Part shown: piece by piece, positions 60,901-64,000 of the stretch
Position numbering within the stretch: the stretch's first letter is position 1
Layout: each line of letters starts with the position of its first letter
Origin: Colius striatus
Taxonomy: Eukaryota; Chordata; Aves; Coliiformes; Coliidae
Length of the DNA stretch: 64,000 bases
NCBI RefSeq assembly: GCF_028858725.1
Contig: NC_084761.1
Span: forward strand, 21,420,501 to 21,484,500
Direction: 5' to 3'
Program-made: the position numbers and the translations under genes
Notes under the pieces: generated by a model
The model's database searches: none
Told to the model about the DNA's origin: nothing
The model's input: the letters and a program-made list of their open reading frames with translations, nothing else

Positions 60901-63727
60901 GTTGATAATAAACTAAACATGAACCAGCAATGTGCCCTCGTGGCCAAGAAGGCCAATGGCATCCTGGGATGCATCAAGAAGAGAGTGGCCAGCAGGTCGA
61001 GGAAGGTTATCCTTCCCCTCTGCTCTGATAAGGCCTTATCTGTAGTGCTGGGTCTAATTATGGTCTCCTGGTTCGAGTGTTAGAGATCTTTTGGAGAGAG
61101 TCCATTGGAGGGCTACCAAGATGCTGAGGGGACTGAAACATTTCTGTCGTGATGAAAGGCTGTGAGACTTGGGGCTATTAAGCCTGGAGAAGAGAAGGCT
61201 GAGAGGGGACCTTACCAACACTTAGAAATAGCTAAAGGTTAGATGTCAAGAGGTTGGGGCAAGTCTTTTTTTTTTTTTTTTTTTCTGTAGTTCCCAATGT
61301 CAGAGCAAGGGGCACAAGCTGGAACACAGGAAGTTCCATTTGAACATGAGGAGAAACTTTGCTGTGAGTGTCAGGAGGCCCTGGCACGGGCTGCAAAGAG
61401 AGGTTGTGAAACCTCTTCTAGAGGCTTTCAAAACCTGCTGGAAGGGTGTTGCTGTGTAACCTGAGTGAGATGAACCTGCTTTAGCAGGGGATTGGACTGA
61501 ATGATATCTAGAGGTCCCTTCCAATCCTCACCATTCTGTGATTAGATAGAAATTATATGATAAAAAAGCAGTTATAACTTATGCATCATGTGTGTTTGTT
61601 ATAACCTCTGTGCAAAGAAATTAAGATTACTCTTAAGGAGACCAGTTCCATATGATTGTATAACTTGCTCTTCAGTCCTGACTTAATTTTTGTGGTTGTT
61701 TTGGTATTTTTCATTCCTATTAGAAAACAGTGGATCCATTTGCAAGCATTGTTCTTCTTCCATATCGCTTTACAGATGAAACAAACAAGGTCTTGGTTTT
61801 CACAGAGGTGGGTAAGCCTTGATAACTTGCTTTATGAGTGCTACACATCTAGCATGCTCTTACACACAAAGGTTCCCATGCAAGTGCTATACCTTTTGTT
61901 GAGAAGACTTTGCCTTACAAAGCTCTTGAGTCTGTCTAGGATTCTTCTTCAGCAGCTTCTTAATATATTAACAAGCATTTTACAGGATTTCTTTCATCTT
62001 GCTAGGTTTATGTACATGTAGGTTATTCTAGCAACACACTTGGGGAGTAAACATCTACAATATAAATATGACAAAGGAAGAGGTGGTTACAGATCATTTA
62101 TAGAGTAAAACCTTTGTCAGTGGTTTGTAAGACAGGCAGAGTGTTTAGTGTAGCAGCCACATCCAACCCTATTGTCTTAAGCTTTACTAGTCAGTGCATA
62201 TTAGAGGCAAGTGTGCTGTAACAGGATATCTTTGGGAAAGAGGGGGAAAGTAACTTCTCAAAAAACCCTGAACAACTTAACAGTCCTCTGCCCCTAACCC
62301 TTTGCCTCCTTTCCTAAGAGTTCAGTGATGTGGTGTGTAGAGCAGTTATAGCATCTGTATGAGACTAATTCCAGCCTTTTCCACTGTCCTTCAGCAGTTA
62401 TTAATTCTAACAGAGTAGACCCCTGTATTGCTGTATGAGATTATCCTAGAGAGCTGTCACAGATTTAGTTGACTATCTTTTGGGCTTAATTTTTGTTAAG
62501 TTCTCTATCTGACCTCCAAGGTGGGAATTCTACAGAACAGAGGGCTGGCTGACAAAAGACTTTGAGCATGGCAGCTATATTGGTACTGTATCTCACAACG
62601 TTCTGTCTTCACTCATTCACATGGGATAAGAGATCCCATGCCTCGTGAAGGTGTATGTGTGAAAGAAGGCTGAGTGACTGGAATGTTTGCTAGTGCTTTT
62701 GGATAGAAGTGTGGAGCTATTTGGTTTATTGTTGTGGGGAAAAGTTGATTTTGGCTTTGAGTCATGAGTTTTGCCTTTGACAAAGCTTGACAAAACTGAT
62801 GCCTTTTACCTTTCCTCAACTGAGACTATTAAAAGAGAAACTGCAGAGGACAGATGAGATTAACTTGTAAATGCTCTTTGAAACCCAGGTTTAATAGCAC
62901 TCTCAAAAATTGTTTAGCCTGATTGTAACAGTGGGTTTTAGTAGTGTGTTCTGTGCTTTTTTTTTAGAGTAAGGTGTTGGCTCCACCCAGTGGATGGTTC
63001 GTTGTAGTTTCTAGGGGATGGCTGTGTGAGAGAAAGGGCTTTTGATAGAGCTGCTCGCAAATGGGATGGGCTTTTGGCCTCCTTTTCCAGTAGAGATCAA
63101 CCAGAGTCTTTAATATAGCTTTTTATTGGAACCTAAAGGGGAGTTGTTGCTCCCATATTAAATCCCCAGCATTAGGTATTTTGGGGTTTTGATTGCCTTA
63201 AATTATTCTTTCATTTTTAACCTGTAAATAACTTGGGCATACATCCAGTTGTCCAAGGTAAATCACATATTCTGTGCTGTCGATGTAGACTTAATTAGTA
63301 GTACAGATATTACTAACTTTTTTTCCTTCTCAACAGAATGAGCAAGAAGCTGAAATAGCTCGAGAGAATGGAGCTGCTGTTGTGGGAGGAGTTGAATTAA
63401 TCAAATGGGTATCTATTTTTTTAAAGAATAATATATGTATATCTTAATAACTGAGGGTGGGGGAAGCAAGAAACCTCATGTCTGGTGAACTCTAGCTTGA
63501 AGTTAGCAGCCAAATGAAGCGAGAGATGGGTTTCTGTGCTTGCGTGTGCCTGTAGGTCAGCTTGTATACAGAGGCAGTTTACTGTGTTACTAAATATGTT
63601 TGGTTTTTATTGCAGATTTTGGAAGATGAAATCCAAGTGGACTTCTATGTAGCTGTTCCTGCTATAATGCCAAAGCTAATACCATTAAGGAGCAAATTGA
63701 AACGAAAATACCCAAGCACAAAGAGAA
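57935..63727 (+). CDS. MRPL1: MRPL1, mitochondrial ribosomal protein uL1m (5' part; runs off the window)
   Basis: A protein of the large mitochondrial ribosomal subunit (L1 stalk family). Six coding exons are present: 57935-57968, 58162-58273, 59342-59579, 61724-61807, 63337-63408 and 63616-63727, together 217 codons plus one base. Further exons must lie to the right. The first ~49 residues are Arg/Ala rich without acidic clusters, fitting a mitochondrial targeting peptide. Recognisable blocks against human MRPL1 are DDVYL, V.KAV/EEAV..LKKFQ.LDFT.PKQ, VYI...LDMAL, NKV.VFTE, ENGAA, and [11 protein letters not shown]. The exon 2 acceptor after 58161 is chosen because the alternative 19 bases downstream leads quickly to a stop. 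The ATG has A at -3 and G at +4. Intron 3 carries a CR1 fragment. The other introns hold nothing recognised, and 63728-64000 is intron. Confidence 0.95.
60484..61544 (+). mobile_element. CR1 LINE fragment with part of the reverse transcriptase, in MRPL1 intron 3
   Basis: A 5'-truncated CR1 of about 1.06 kb, sense to MRPL1. The first ~240 bases encode the last part of the reverse transcriptase: [18 protein letters not shown], then [19 protein letters not shown] (the RT palm region), then LADDTKLG, which corresponds to the catalytic F/Y-x-DD-type motif with Leu in place of the usual aromatic. The frame then shifts and continues as [19 protein letters not shown] and later blocks, so it is not functional. 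The 3' end has 'tttagcaggggattggactg', 'ggtcccttccaatcctcacc' and the terminal 'attctgtgatta'. A run of 19 T at 61266-61284 interrupts the part that normally reads 'agactcttttcagtgg'. Confidence 0.93.
61266..61284. repeat. T19 homopolymer inside the CR1 copy
   Basis: Nineteen consecutive T at a place where CR1 copies normally have only about four. This suggests expansion of a short T run after insertion, or an assembly error at a homopolymer. Confidence 0.85.
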
Positions 63728-64000
63728 GTAAGAAGCAATTATTTCTTATAAATCTCAGTTACTGTACAAGATTTAACTCTAAGGGTGGCGCTAAAATATT
63801 TTGATGAGGATGTATAATTACATTGACTGCTAGACTGTTTGTGACTGAATCGTTTGTTTGGTCTTAAGTAAGAGTAGCTGGGGAATCTAGAGCTGTGCTT
63901 TTCTCCTACAACTTGCAAATGTAAGATTAGAGTCCTACCAGTTGTCCCTATGCTTATTAGCGTGATGAACCATAATAGTATTGGGAAATTACCCAGGAAA

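Noticed and set aside
1-64000. tRNA, rRNA, snoRNA or CRISPR features
   Set aside because: No tRNA B-box with matching cloverleaf, no paired C/D boxes and no regularly spaced direct repeats were found on reading; small RNA genes could still be missed without a covariance search.

Overview
This window looks like avian nuclear DNA. The evidence is several 3'-end fragments of CR1 LINEs, a bird-type endogenous-retrovirus LTR, compact introns, and the gene order CXCL13 family - CNOT6L - MRPL1, which I know from tetrapod genomes (human 4q21 has CXCL13, CNOT6L, MRPL1). Species cannot be decided from the sequence alone. No bacterial, plasmid or CRISPR features were seen.

Layout. 1-11 kb: intergenic, with two CR1 tails and a small cluster of octamer motifs, and no gene I can support. 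11.1-17.3 kb: three tandem plus-strand four-exon CXC chemokine genes of the CXCL13 family. All share intron phases 1, 2, 2 and an identical 84-nt third exon. Copies 1 and 2 are close to each other (40 of 71 aligned mature residues identical) and have short tails. Copy 3 best resembles mammalian CXCL13 and has an unusually long last coding exon. 17.6-22.6 kb: a CR1 tail, then sequence that may be the far 3' UTR of CNOT6L, carrying a solo LTR with a perfect 5-bp target duplication. 22.6-55.6 kb: CNOT6L on the minus strand. All coding exons were placed at base resolution and give a 549-residue deadenylase with its catalytic residues intact. Intron 1 is about 19 kb and exon 1 lies in a CpG island. 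57.8 kb to the right edge: the start of MRPL1 on the plus strand (six coding exons, running off the window), with a 1-kb CR1 fragment in its third intron.

The genes do not form a pathway. The chemokines are secreted immune-cell attractants. CNOT6L is the EEP-type nuclease of the CCR4-NOT mRNA deadenylation complex. MRPL1 is a mitochondrial large-subunit ribosomal protein. CXCL13 and CNOT6L are convergent. CNOT6L and MRPL1 are divergent, each with its own GC-rich promoter about 2.3 kb apart.

I found no convincing new system. The items most worth a second look are: the long tail on the third chemokine; an out-of-frame upstream start at the CNOT6L exon 1/2 junction that overlaps the main start; the octamer cluster upstream of the chemokines; the solo LTR in the probable CNOT6L 3' UTR; and a pair of open, splice-bounded segments antisense inside CNOT6L intron 1.
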